Positions 16,546 through 24,556 of a stretch of 64,000 bases of DNA are shown here, piece after piece (position 1 is the first letter of the stretch; every line of letters begins with the position of its first letter). The notes below the pieces were generated by a model. The model did not search any database and had not been told where the DNA came from. It worked only from the letters and a program-made list of their open reading frames with translations. Origin of the DNA: JAYQKL01 sp049889415 (GTDB lineage: Bacteria > Pseudomonadota > Alphaproteobacteria > RS24); contig JBMHDL010000005.1 of NCBI GenBank assembly GCA_049889415.1, forward strand, positions 124,001 through 188,000, given 5' to 3'. Both the position numbers and the translations under genes were made by a program.

Positions 16546-17196
16546 ATGAGCCAAAAGCCAAAATATGCAGCTGAAAAAGCACGTATCCTTAAGGCCGCCA
16601 TGGCGGACCTGCCCTTTGATGGGTTCACCGATGAGGTTCTGGCAAATGCCGTCGCCAAAGCGAAAGTCTCGGAGGCTAGGGCCCGTTTGGCCTTTCCGCG
16701 CGGCGGCCTGGATTTGGCGGTGGCGTTCATTGAGGCGGGAACTGAGGAAATGGTCAAACAACTTGCCGTTCAAAAACTTGACAAAATGAAGGTGCGCGAG
16801 CGGATATTCGATGCCGTGATGACGCGTTTGATGATTGATGCGGACCACAAAGAAACGGCGCGGCGCGCCTTTGCGCTTTTAGCACTTCCGCGCCATGGCG
16901 AGGATGCCGTCAAGCTGCTGGCGGCAACGGTGGATGAAATGTGGCGGGCGGCCGGTGACACCAGCACAGACAGCAATTATTATTCCAAACGGCTAATTTT
17001 GAGTGGAGTTTACACCTCTACGCGTCTGGTCTGGTTGCAGGATGACAGTAAGGAATATGCCGATACGCATGCATTTCTGGAGCGCCGGATTGACAATGTC
17101 ATGCAGATTGAAAAGGGCAAGGCCAAATGGCGGCAATTCAAGGAGAAGTTGCCGGATCCATTGGACGCCCTCGCCAAGCGCCGGTATCAGGTCTGA
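16546..17196 (+). CDS. COQ9 family protein (ubiquinone biosynthesis)
   Basis: Lipid-binding helper of ubiquinone biosynthesis with a TetR-like helical fold; in eukaryotes COQ9 works with the COQ7 hydroxylase. It has 216 residues. The N-terminal TetR-like part includes ILKAAMADLPFDGFTDEVLANA and FPRGGLDLAVAFIE; the C-terminal COQ9 signature is YYSKRLILSGVYTSTRLVW followed by FLERRIDNVM. COQ9 homologues are common in Alphaproteobacteria. Divergent from rpsU across 188 bases and convergent with purK, whose stop abuts this gene's stop. No other ubiquinone genes are adjacent. Confidence 0.88.
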   Translation: MSQKPKYAAEKARILKAAMADLPFDGFTDEVLANAVAKAKVSEARARLAFPRGGLDLAVAFIEAGTEEMVKQLAVQKLDKMKVRERIFDAVMTRLMIDADHKETARRAFALLALPRHGEDAVKLLAATVDEMWRAAGDTSTDSNYYSKRLILSGVYTSTRLVWLQDDSKEYADTHAFLERRIDNVMQIEKGKAKWRQFKEKLPDPLDALAKRRYQV

Positions 17197-18297
17197 TCAG
17201 TCTCTGCGACCGCTGTTAAGAGGGTACAGGGCATTGATATGCCCCATTTTCCGCCCGTCCCGGATCTCTTTTTTGCCGTAATCGTGAAGTCGTTCCGTGT
17301 CCGCAAAGTCGCGGCTGCGGGCCGCTTGAATATCATCCCCGATCAGATTGGTCATCACTGCGTCATGGGTTCGCGCCGGGTCGGCCAAAGATTGTCCGGT
17401 GACGGCCAGAATATGCTGGTGAAACTGTCCATATGCACAGGCATCCATGGTCCAGTGGCCTGAATTATGAACCCGCGGGGCGATTTCATTGATTAGAAGG
17501 GCGTTGTCGCAGACAAACAGTTCAATCGCCAGGACACCTACATAATCCAAGGCCGTCAGCATTTTTTCGGCAATCGCTTTACCGTCCTGTTTCAGACTTT
17601 CCGGGAGCTCCGCCGGCGCATAGCTGTATTTTAGGATGTGGTTGGCATGGACATTTTCAACACAGTCAAAAATGGCGATTTCACCGGCAACGCTGCGCGC
17701 CGCGAGCACAGAAACTTCTTTTTCAAACGGAATAAGCTGTTCCACTATGGCCGGGCGTCCGGCAAGTTCCGTAAATGCCTGTTCAAGCTGGTCACGCGCA
17801 TTGATGCGCCATTGGCCTTTACCATCATAGCCAAAACGTCGCGTTTTGAGAATTCCGTCACCGCCAAATTCTTCCCATGCCTGTTGCAGCCCATCCAGAC
17901 TTGTGATGTCCTGAAACCCTGCGACACCAATGCCGAGATTGCGGATGAAATTTTTCTCAACCCATCTGTCCTGCGCCACCTCAAGGGCCTTTTGCCCCGG
18001 TCTCACCGGCTTTGTAGCAGACAGGAAAGCGGCGGTGGATTGGGGAACATTTTCAAATTCATACGTCACGACATCAACCGCATCCGCAAATGCCATCAAT
18101 TTGTCCTGATCTTCATAAGCCCCTTGCGTCACTGAATCCGAGACTTGACCGGCCGGGGTGTCAGCCAAAGTATCGTCCGGGGCGTAAATATGGGTTTGAA
18201 AGCCCAGCTCAGCGGCTGCTTGGGCCAACATCCGACCAAGTTGGCCGGAGCCCAAAATGCCGATAACGGATCCTTTTGGCAGCGGGTCAGTCGTCAC
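17197..18297 (-). CDS. purK: 5-(carboxyamino)imidazole ribonucleotide synthase
   Basis: ATP-grasp enzyme that carboxylates AIR with bicarbonate to N5-CAIR in purine synthesis. It has 366 residues. GILGSGQLGRMLAQAA at the N-terminus, TYEFENVP, LKTRRFGYDGKGQW, the ATP-grasp region FEKEVSVLAARS and NEIAPRVHNSGHWT are all PurK landmarks. The start is GTG at 18297, inside the end of purE (11-base overlap), so the two are translationally coupled in the order purE-purK. The product feeds directly to PurE. Confidence 0.96.
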   Translation of the reverse strand: MTTDPLPKGSVIGILGSGQLGRMLAQAAAELGFQTHIYAPDDTLADTPAGQVSDSVTQGAYEDQDKLMAFADAVDVVTYEFENVPQSTAAFLSATKPVRPGQKALEVAQDRWVEKNFIRNLGIGVAGFQDITSLDGLQQAWEEFGGDGILKTRRFGYDGKGQWRINARDQLEQAFTELAGRPAIVEQLIPFEKEVSVLAARSVAGEIAIFDCVENVHANHILKYSYAPAELPESLKQDGKAIAEKMLTALDYVGVLAIELFVCDNALLINEIAPRVHNSGHWTMDACAYGQFHQHILAVTGQSLADPARTHDAVMTNLIGDDIQAARSRDFADTERLHDYGKKEIRDGRKMGHINALYPLNSGRRD

Positions 18298-18784
18298 TTG
18301 GAGCCTCGGCTACGGCATCCGTACGGGCTTGGCGCCAGGCGGCCAAACGGTTGGCGAGGCCGTCATCGTTAAGCGCCACGACAGCAGCGGCCAGCAAAGC
18401 GGCATTGGTGGCGCCGGCATTGCCGATCGCCAGTGTGCCAACGGGAATTCCTGCCGGCATCTGCACGATGGAGAGCAGCGAGTCCTGCCCGCTCAGGGCT
18501 TTGCTCTGGACCGGAACCCCGAATACAGGCAAGGGAGAGATGGCCGCGACCATGCCCGGTAAATGCGCGGCTCCGCCGGCCCCGGCAATGATGACCTGCA
18601 AACCGCGGTCTTTGGCATTTCCTGCATATTCATACAGTCTTTGCGGCGTGCGGTGCGCTGATACGATTTTTGTTTCGAACGCGATTTCGAGATCATCCAG
18701 AATGTCTGCTGCATGTTTCATGGTCGGCCAATCACTTTGGCTGCCCATTATAATCCCGACAAGCGGGGCGGGATGACTGGTCAT
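18287..18784 (-). CDS. purE: N5-carboxyaminoimidazole ribonucleotide mutase
   Basis: Rearranges N5-CAIR to CAIR in purine synthesis; 165 residues, class I PurE. Motifs: GIIMGSQSDWPTM, SAHRTPQRLYEYA (catalytic His region), GAGGAAHLPGM and PVQSKALSGQDSLLSIVQMP. ATG 18784 is preferred over the upstream GTG at 18799 because GGAGG lies nine bases ahead of it. Its last 11 bases overlap the purK start. First gene of the purEK unit and divergent from the DUF465 gene. Confidence 0.96.
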   Translation of the reverse strand: MTSHPAPLVGIIMGSQSDWPTMKHAADILDDLEIAFETKIVSAHRTPQRLYEYAGNAKDRGLQVIIAGAGGAAHLPGMVAAISPLPVFGVPVQSKALSGQDSLLSIVQMPAGIPVGTLAIGNAGATNAALLAAAVVALNDDGLANRLAAWRQARTDAVAEAPSDD

Positions 18785-18957
18785 AGATTCTGCCTCCACA
18801 TCCGAAAAAAGGGAATTAACAGGAAAACGACCTTCATTTCAAGTCTCAAATCTCAAATCAGGCGAAAATCTAAGTATATCACCATCCTGTCTGTCGGGCG
18901 TTGATTCGACAGATAAGCATATTTTTGCCATGCTGTGAGTGTAACAGGAGGTGGCAA

Positions 18958-19131
18958 ATGAACAAAGCCCGTCATGACAGTCTTGAGCGCCGGCACTCGG
19001 ACCTGGAAAAGTTGATTATGGAAGAGAGCAAGCGCCCCCAACCGGATGAAAACCTGCTTCATGAGCTAAAAAAAAGAAAACTCAAGCTGAAAGAGGAAAT
19101 CAGCGCTTTCAAGTCAGACAGGGACAGATAG
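18958..19131 (+). CDS. DUF465 (YdcH) family small protein
   Basis: A 57-residue, very charged, cysteine-free protein of unknown function. It starts MNKARHDSLERRHSDLEKLI at ATG 18958, behind a strong Shine-Dalgarno (CAGGAGG). Two helices with heptad-like leucines and the segment LHELKKRKLKLKEEI fit the YdcH/DUF465 coiled-coil hairpin. Members are common in Alphaproteobacteria, often as tandem paralogues; only one copy is seen here. It ends eight bases from the end of the convergent trcR gene. Confidence 0.82.
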   Translation: MNKARHDSLERRHSDLEKLIMEESKRPQPDENLLHELKKRKLKLKEEISAFKSDRDR

Positions 19132-19138
19132 ACCGATC

Positions 19139-19855
19139 TCAGTCATCTTTGAAGTTGCTGAAAACACTGTCCACGTCAGGTACATCCTTGGTTTCGACCT
19201 CCGGCGCGGCAAGTCCGCCAAATCCGGAAGCTATCTCAGCTTGGGTTTCCTCAACAGGTGCAACCGACTCCTCTGCCGACAGCAACTGTTTGTCATCGGC
19301 AAGTTTGGCATTTTTCTTGGCTGCACGCTCAACGCGACGGGCGGCGCGTGCGACTTCATGATCCAAATCGACCTGTTTGCATAGCCCAAGTGTGACCGGG
19401 TCCACAGGCTTCAGATTGCTGATGTTCCAATGCGTACGCTCGCGAATGCTTTGAATGGTGGGTTTTGTGGTTCTCACAAGGCGTCCCACCTGTGCATCAT
19501 TCAGTTCCGGATGGTTGCGGATCAACCAGTAAATGGCGTCGGGGCGCTCCTGCCGTTTTGACAAAGGCATATATTTGGAGCCTTTTGACTTTTTGACTTC
19601 CGGCAGGTCACGCTGACTTTTGAGCAGTTCCAGCCGTGCTGTCGGGTCATTTTGGCAGCGCTCGATTTCATCGCGCGTCAGCTGACCGTTATTAATCGGG
19701 TCCATGCCGCGAATGCCATGGGCGACATCACCGTCAGCAATCCCCTTGACTTCAAGCGGATGCAGACCGCAAAATTCCGCAATCTGGTCAAATGTCAAAG
19801 CCGTATTGTCAATCAACCAAACGGCGGTTGCTTTCGGCATCAATGGATAATTCAT
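19139..19855 (-). CDS. trcR: Cell-cycle transcriptional regulator TrcR (DUF1013)
   Basis: DUF1013 protein, 238 residues from ATG 19855 (MNYPLMPKATAVWLIDNTAL). The N-terminal half contains an HTH-like stretch, LTFDQIAEFCGLHPLEVKGIA, then IRGMDPINNGQLTRDEIERC and a second possible DNA-binding segment, LNDAQVGRLVRTTKPTIQSI. The family is essentially restricted to Alphaproteobacteria and is annotated as a cell-cycle regulator there. The C-terminal about 60 residues are acidic, Ala/Glu-rich and probably disordered. Its 5' flank (185 bases) is divergent from the DUF1192 gene. Confidence 0.9.
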   Translation of the reverse strand: MNYPLMPKATAVWLIDNTALTFDQIAEFCGLHPLEVKGIADGDVAHGIRGMDPINNGQLTRDEIERCQNDPTARLELLKSQRDLPEVKKSKGSKYMPLSKRQERPDAIYWLIRNHPELNDAQVGRLVRTTKPTIQSIRERTHWNISNLKPVDPVTLGLCKQVDLDHEVARAARRVERAAKKNAKLADDKQLLSAEESVAPVEETQAEIASGFGGLAAPEVETKDVPDVDSVFSNFKDD

Positions 19856-20040
19856 AACTGTCTCCTTATGTTCAAGCCCTGTTAAGGCTCGACCACCCTG
19901 CGTGTTCTGCAATGTGATGGGATAGGGACTGTTTACAGCAAAACAAACCCATTGCCTAGGTAAAAATAGGGAAAAGGGCAGCCCGGCTGTGTTCTGTTAA
20001 GTTTTATGCTAAAACCGGAGCAGATTTGCAGGAGATCCCT

Positions 20041-20238
20041 ATGGAAGAGGAATTACAAAGGCTCAAAGGCACACCCTTGGCGGATTTGCTGAGCGAAAGT
20101 CTTGAGACGCTGAGTTTGAATGAACTTGAGACCCGAAAACAGCTTCTGTCTCGGGAAATCGAGCGGATTGAAGCAGTTATGGAGCAAAAAAAGGGCTCCC
20201 GCGATGCCGCCGAAGCCCTTTTTGGAAAATCCGGTTAA
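20041..20238 (+). CDS. DUF1192 family protein
   Basis: A 65-residue acidic protein of unknown function found in Alphaproteobacteria. ATG 20041 with GGAGATCCCT just upstream. The sequence ESLETLSLNELETRKQLLSR followed by EIERIEAVM is the family core: a short coiled coil typical of DUF1192. The 3' end encodes KKGSRDAAEALFGKSG, and the same DNA forms a bidirectional intrinsic terminator. Convergent with rpmE, stops 14 bases apart. Confidence 0.82.
   Translation: MEEELQRLKGTPLADLLSESLETLSLNELETRKQLLSREIERIEAVMEQKKGSRDAAEALFGKSG
20186..20223. terminator. Bidirectional terminator inside the DUF1192 coding end
   Basis: AAAAAGGGCT (20188-20197) pairs perfectly with AGCCCTTTTT (20214-20223) across a 16-base loop. 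Read on the minus strand the stem is followed by a run of seven T, giving rpmE its terminator; on the plus strand five T end the stem. Confidence 0.7.
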
Positions 20239-20252
20239 GTGATCCGCTCTGA

Positions 20253-20474
20253 TCAGCCCAGGAAACTGTCGAACTTCTTGTTGAAACGGCTGACACGGCC
20301 ACCACGGTCAACAATGTGATTGGAGCCGGCGTTCCAGGCAGGGTGTGTGGTCGGGTCAATGTCGAGGGTCAATGTGTCGCCTTCAGAGCCGTATGTGGAC
20401 CGGGTCTGATAGGTTGTGCCGTCAGTCATGGCCACGGTAATCATGTGATAATCAGGATGAATGTCTTTTTTCAT
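20253..20474 (-). CDS. rpmE: 50S ribosomal protein bL31 (cysteine-free form)
   Basis: A 73-residue protein starting MKKDIHPDYHMITVAMTDG with HPAWNAGSNHIVDRGGRVSRF toward the end, which is the bL31 pattern. It lacks the CxxC zinc-binding cysteines, so it is the C-minus type. It has a good sigma70 promoter upstream (20507-20535, minus strand) and its terminator lies within the neighbouring DUF1192 gene. Together with the cysteine-free bL36 at 10821 it indicates zinc-independent versions of both proteins in this genome segment. Confidence 0.95.
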   Translation of the reverse strand: MKKDIHPDYHMITVAMTDGTTYQTRSTYGSEGDTLTLDIDPTTHPAWNAGSNHIVDRGGRVSRFNKKFDSFLG

Positions 20475-20506
20475 CGGATCAGTCCTTAAATGTCTAATGT
20501 GCGTGG

Positions 20507-20535
20507 GTTATAGCGAAGCTGCATCCAAAGTGCAA
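20507..20535 (-). promoter_or_regulatory. Sigma70-type promoter of rpmE
   Basis: Read on the minus strand: TTGCAC (20535-20530), 17-base spacer, TATAAC (20512-20507), 33 bases ahead of the rpmE start codon. Good match to -35/-10 consensus with optimal spacing. Confidence 0.6.
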
Positions 20536-20634
20536 GTATGGATTAAGGGGCCGTCGATTAAAAAAAACGTGCTTTCCGACCGGCTTGGGATATAAAGAGA
20601 ACACACAAGCCAAAAAAACGTCAGAGACGGTGAG

Positions 20635-22470
20635 ATGCATCCAGCGGAACAAATTGAAGAACAGGCCAAAAGGCGCGAGAGGTCACGAAATCTTCGTCCT
20701 CTCCGGGCACTGTGGCCGTTTTTGAAAGCCTATCCGGGCATGCTGGTTGGCGCCTTTGTAGCCTTGGTGATTGCGACATTGAGCACGCTGGCCTTGCCGC
20801 TCGCTTTACGCCAGATGATTGACTTCGGCTTTTCCGGCTCTGATGCCCTCGCTATTGACCGCTATTTTGGTGCCATGATGGTGGTGGCGGTTATTCTGGG
20901 GGTTTCCAGTGCTACACGTTTTTATTTTGTGAGTTGGATTGGTGAGCGCGTGACTTCGGATTTGCGCCAGCAGGTCTATGATCACATCACCCGCCTCAGC
21001 CCGCATTTTTTTGAAACCGTGCGCACCGGGGAGGTGCTGTCGCGATTGACCGCTGACACCACCCTGATCAAGACGGTTGTCGGCTCGTCCGCCTCCATCG
21101 CCCTGCGCAATGCATTCATGTTTGTCGGCTCGGCCATTATGCTGGTTGTGACCAGTCAGGCGTTGAGCGGCCTGGCGGCTTTGGCCCTACCGGTGATCAT
21201 TTTCCCGATGATCGCCTTTGGCCGGATGGTACGCCGGCTATCGCGCAAGAGTCAGGATAAAATCGCCGACACCAGTGCGCAGGCGCAGGAAACCATCACC
21301 TCCATTCAGGTCGTGCAGGCTTTCACCCATGAGGCCGAAGACCGCAAACAGTTCAGTGACGCCGTGGAAACTTCTTTCCGAGTTGCGCGGGCGCGTATCA
21401 TGGCACGCGCCGGTCTGACGGCCCTGGCATTTGTCCTGGTGTTTGCCGGGGTTGTCGGGATTTTGTGGGTCGGGGCGCAATATGTGCTTGAAGGAACAAT
21501 GAGCGGCGGCACGTTGGGGCAGTTCATCATGTATGCCATTTTATGCGCCACCTCGATCGCGGCCCTGTCTGAAGTGTGGGGCGATATCCAGCAGGCCGCA
21601 GGTGCTGCCGAACGGCTGATTGAAATTTTGCAGGTCGAACCTGACATCAAGGCCCCTCTCAATCCGGCCTATATGCCCATTCCGGCGCAGGGGCGCGTTG
21701 CGTTTGAGGCGGTCGGGTTTCACTATCCCTCGCGCCCGCAAAGCCGTGCCCTGAATGATTTTTCATTACAGGTTGCACCTGGAGAGACAGTTGCCCTGGT
21801 TGGGCCATCAGGGGCTGGTAAAAGTACGGTCTTCCAGTTGCTGTTGCGGTTCTATGATCCGCAATCGGGTCATGTTTCCTTGGATGAGGTTGATTTAAAA
21901 TTGGCTGCGCCGCAGGATATTCGTGCCAACATGTCCATCGTTCCGCAGGAAACGGCGGTATTTGCGACATCTGTTTTTGAGAACATCCGGTTCGGGCGCC
22001 CAGACGCCAGCGCCAATGAGGTTTATGCCGCGGCTGAGGCAGCGCTGGCTGCTGATTTTATCAAGGCTCTGCCACAAGGCTATGATACGCAGCTTGGCGA
22101 ACGGGGCGTCAATCTCTCTGGGGGGCAGCGCCAACGCATCGCCATTGCGCGAGCCATTTTGCGCGATGCTCCAGTATTGCTGCTGGATGAAGCCACTTCA
22201 GCTTTGGACGCGGAGAGTGAGAAACTGGTGCAAAAAGCTCTGGAAACCCTGATGCGGGGGCGGACCACACTGGTCATTGCGCACCGTTTGGCAACGGTTT
22301 TGAAGGCTGACCGTATTGTGGTCATGGATGCCGGCCGTGTGGTTGCAACCGGAACACATGAGGAATTGCTGCAACAGGAAGGGCTGTATCAAAGACTTGC
22401 CAAACTGCAATTCGGCGATGATGAGGGCGTGGATACCAATGTTACGCCTTTGGCACCGAAATCAGCCTGA
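20635..22470 (+). CDS. ABC exporter, fused transmembrane and ATPase domains (MsbA-like)
   Basis: Half-transporter of 611 residues that would homodimerise in the inner membrane. Six membrane helices span about residues 30-310. The ATPase domain has Walker A GPSGAGKST near residue 390, the Q-loop IVPQETAVF, signature LSGGQRQRIAIARAI near 493, Walker B VLLLDEATSALD near 512 and the H-loop IAHRLAT. This is the type IV exporter architecture (MsbA, LmrA, BmrA). Substrate is not deducible; lipid or drug export are the usual roles. Stands alone, convergent with suhB. Confidence 0.9.
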   Translation: MHPAEQIEEQAKRRERSRNLRPLRALWPFLKAYPGMLVGAFVALVIATLSTLALPLALRQMIDFGFSGSDALAIDRYFGAMMVVAVILGVSSATRFYFVSWIGERVTSDLRQQVYDHITRLSPHFFETVRTGEVLSRLTADTTLIKTVVGSSASIALRNAFMFVGSAIMLVVTSQALSGLAALALPVIIFPMIAFGRMVRRLSRKSQDKIADTSAQAQETITSIQVVQAFTHEAEDRKQFSDAVETSFRVARARIMARAGLTALAFVLVFAGVVGILWVGAQYVLEGTMSGGTLGQFIMYAILCATSIAALSEVWGDIQQAAGAAERLIEILQVEPDIKAPLNPAYMPIPAQGRVAFEAVGFHYPSRPQSRALNDFSLQVAPGETVALVGPSGAGKSTVFQLLLRFYDPQSGHVSLDEVDLKLAAPQDIRANMSIVPQETAVFATSVFENIRFGRPDASANEVYAAAEAALAADFIKALPQGYDTQLGERGVNLSGGQRQRIAIARAILRDAPVLLLDEATSALDAESEKLVQKALETLMRGRTTLVIAHRLATVLKADRIVVMDAGRVVATGTHEELLQQEGLYQRLAKLQFGDDEGVDTNVTPLAPKSA

Positions 22471-22480
22471 GCTCAGCTTG

Positions 22481-23272
22481 TTAATCTTTTGACAGTTCTT
22501 TGTAGAGTTTCGCGTGCAGCGTTTCATTGGCGGCGATGATCCCACCTGTCTCCAGCATGTTCTGTTTGTCGGCAATATCACTCACGCGCCCACCGGCCTC
22601 CTTGACCAGCACAATTCCGGCGGCCATGTCCCAAGCCCGTAATCCGCGCTCCCAAAATCCATCCATCCTGCCGGCGGCAACATAAGCCAAATCTAGCGAA
22701 GCAGCCCCCATGCGGCGCAGTCCGGACACTTTCGGCAGCAATGTGTCGATCTCCTTGACAAAAGCCGGGCGGCCCTCGCGTTGACCATGGGGAATGCCGC
22801 AGGCGAAAACCGAGTCGGCCAGACTGTCGCGCCCGGAGACACGGATGCGCTTATTGTTCATATAGGCGCCCTGACCATGCTCGGCATAAAACAAATCATC
22901 GGTCGCCGGGTTGTAGACGACACCCGCAACCAGCCGGCCCTCGCGTTCCAGAGCGACGGATATGGCAAAATGAGGAATGCCGTGCAGGAAATTGGTCGTG
23001 CCGTCCAACGGGTCAACAATCCAGCGATGCGACTTGTCACCGCCCTCTGTTGTCCCGCTTTCCTCCATCAGCAGGCCGTAGCCGGGCCGTGCCTGCATCA
23101 ATTCCTCTTTGAGAATTTCCTCGGCGCGCAAATCGGCATTGGTAACGAAATCACCCGGACCTTTGCGCGACACCTGCAGGTTTTCGATTTCCCCGAAATC
23201 ACGCCGCAGGCCGCGGGCCGCCTTGTCGACGGCGCTCATCATCACATTCAGGGTTGCGGAGCGGGGGGCCAT
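22481..23272 (-). CDS. suhB: Inositol monophosphatase family protein
   Basis: Mg-dependent phosphatase hydrolysing inositol phosphates; bacterial SuhB also assists ribosomal RNA transcription and assembly. It has 263 residues. Metal-binding motifs are EESG near residue 70, VDPLDGTTNFLHG near 86, and AWDMAAGIVLVKEAGG near 212, in the standard order and spacing. Last gene of the minus-strand run fabI-aroC-thiE-efp-suhB, starting ten bases after the efp stop, so it is probably co-transcribed with efp. The SuhB/NusA-antitermination role is family knowledge, not shown here. Confidence 0.92.
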   Translation of the reverse strand: MAPRSATLNVMMSAVDKAARGLRRDFGEIENLQVSRKGPGDFVTNADLRAEEILKEELMQARPGYGLLMEESGTTEGGDKSHRWIVDPLDGTTNFLHGIPHFAISVALEREGRLVAGVVYNPATDDLFYAEHGQGAYMNNKRIRVSGRDSLADSVFACGIPHGQREGRPAFVKEIDTLLPKVSGLRRMGAASLDLAYVAAGRMDGFWERGLRAWDMAAGIVLVKEAGGRVSDIADKQNMLETGGIIAANETLHAKLYKELSKD

Positions 23273-23282
23273 GTGTGGGTCT

Positions 23283-23846
23283 TTATTCTGCGCGCTTGAG
23301 GTAAATCACCTCATTCGTGTCGACGATGATTTTGTCGCCAGCTTCCACGAAAGGTGGCACCATGACCCGGATGTCGTTTTCACACATGGCCGGCTTGTTG
23401 GAGGAAGCCGCGGTCTGGCCTTTGACCACCGGCTCGGTTTCCATGACCTCAAGTGTCACCTGATCCGGCAGCCTGATGCCGATGGGCTTTTCCTCATGGC
23501 TTTCGACAACAACCATCATGCCTTCCTGTAAAAAAGCTTTTCGGTCACCGACAAAATCAGCCTGCAACTCGATTTGGTCATAGGTTTCGGTGTCCATGAA
23601 GGTCAGGGCACCGTCGCCTTCATACAAATATTGGTAATCGCGTTGCTCAAGGCGCACGCGCTCCACTTTGTCAGCCGAGCGGAAGCGTTCATTGAGTTTT
23701 GAACCGTTGATCAGGTTTTTCAGCTCAACCTGCGCAAAAGCGCCGCCTTTTCCAGGTTTGACATGTTGCAGCTTGACGGCGACCCAAAGCTCACCATTGT
23801 GCTGGATCACATTGCCGGGACGAATTTCATTGCCGTTGATTTTCAT
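23283..23846 (-). CDS. efp: Translation elongation factor P
   Basis: Rescues ribosomes stalled at proline runs by binding near the E site. It has 187 residues with three beta-barrel domains. Domain I carries the tip loop VKPGKGGAF with Lys33 where EF-P is beta-lysylated in species that have EpmA/B; the presence of modification here is unknown because no epm genes are visible. GIRLPDQVTLEV and the C-terminal GDKIIVDTNEVIYLKRAE are family motifs. Located between thiE (70-base gap) and suhB (10-base gap) on the minus strand. Confidence 0.97.
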   Translation of the reverse strand: MKINGNEIRPGNVIQHNGELWVAVKLQHVKPGKGGAFAQVELKNLINGSKLNERFRSADKVERVRLEQRDYQYLYEGDGALTFMDTETYDQIELQADFVGDRKAFLQEGMMVVVESHEEKPIGIRLPDQVTLEVMETEPVVKGQTAASSNKPAMCENDIRVMVPPFVEAGDKIIVDTNEVIYLKRAE

Positions 23847-23916
23847 GGGTCATCTCCAATGCAGATGGGCGGTGATTTGCGCCTTGGATACCACTTCCGG
23901 CACAAAAATCAAAGTC

Positions 23917-24552
23917 TTAAGAACCACACAATGTGTTAAAAGCCGCAACCGCTTCGCCAGGCCCGCCCGGATGGTCCCAGACGCCGCCGCTGACGGCCAG
24001 AAAATCCGCCCCGGCCTCAAGCAACGGCCCTGCATTGTCCAAAGTAATGCCGCCAATGGCGACACAGGGCGGCTCCATGGTGTCTTGCCACCACCTCAGT
24101 AATTCGGGTTCAGCGCTGGATTTCGGGGCTTTGGTCACGGTCGGATAAAAGGCGCCAAAGGCGACATAATCGGCACCGGCTTCACCGGCGACCATCGCCA
24201 TATGGCGGGAGTCATGGCAAGTAACACCGATTATAGCCTCATCGCCCAATAGGGCGCGCGCCTCTGAATAGGGCGTGTCTGTCTGGCCAATATGCGCACC
24301 GTCGGCACCGGCCTGCTTGGCCAAATCCGGGCGGTCATTGATCAAAAACGCCACCTCATTGGCCTGCGCTATGGGCAGCAACCGGGCACAGGCCGCCAGG
24401 ATTTCATCATCCGGGGCCGGCACATCATTCATATCCTTCAGACGCAGCTGAAAACAGGCAACATCACCGGCTGAGACAGCTTCTTCAAAAGCGGCGGCAA
24501 AGGACTCAAGTTCGATTGCAGGGGGGCTGATCAGATACAGACGGGGTTTCAT
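23917..24552 (-). CDS. thiE: Thiamine phosphate synthase
   Basis: Joins HMP pyrophosphate and the carboxythiazole phosphate to thiamine phosphate. It has 211 residues from ATG 24552 (MKPRLYLISP). The TIM-barrel motifs are FQLRLKD (pyrophosphate/metal site), LINDRPDLAKQAGADGAHIG, GVTCHDS, and VAIGGITLDNA. Some residues differ from E. coli-type ThiE, so a TenI-like role is not fully excluded, but the INDR and GAHIGQTD motifs favour a true synthase. Begins four bases after the aroC stop. No TPP riboswitch is seen, and no other thi gene is near. Confidence 0.85.
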   Translation of the reverse strand: MKPRLYLISPPAIELESFAAAFEEAVSAGDVACFQLRLKDMNDVPAPDDEILAACARLLPIAQANEVAFLINDRPDLAKQAGADGAHIGQTDTPYSEARALLGDEAIIGVTCHDSRHMAMVAGEAGADYVAFGAFYPTVTKAPKSSAEPELLRWWQDTMEPPCVAIGGITLDNAGPLLEAGADFLAVSGGVWDHPGGPGEAVAAFNTLCGS

Positions 24553-24556
24553 GATG

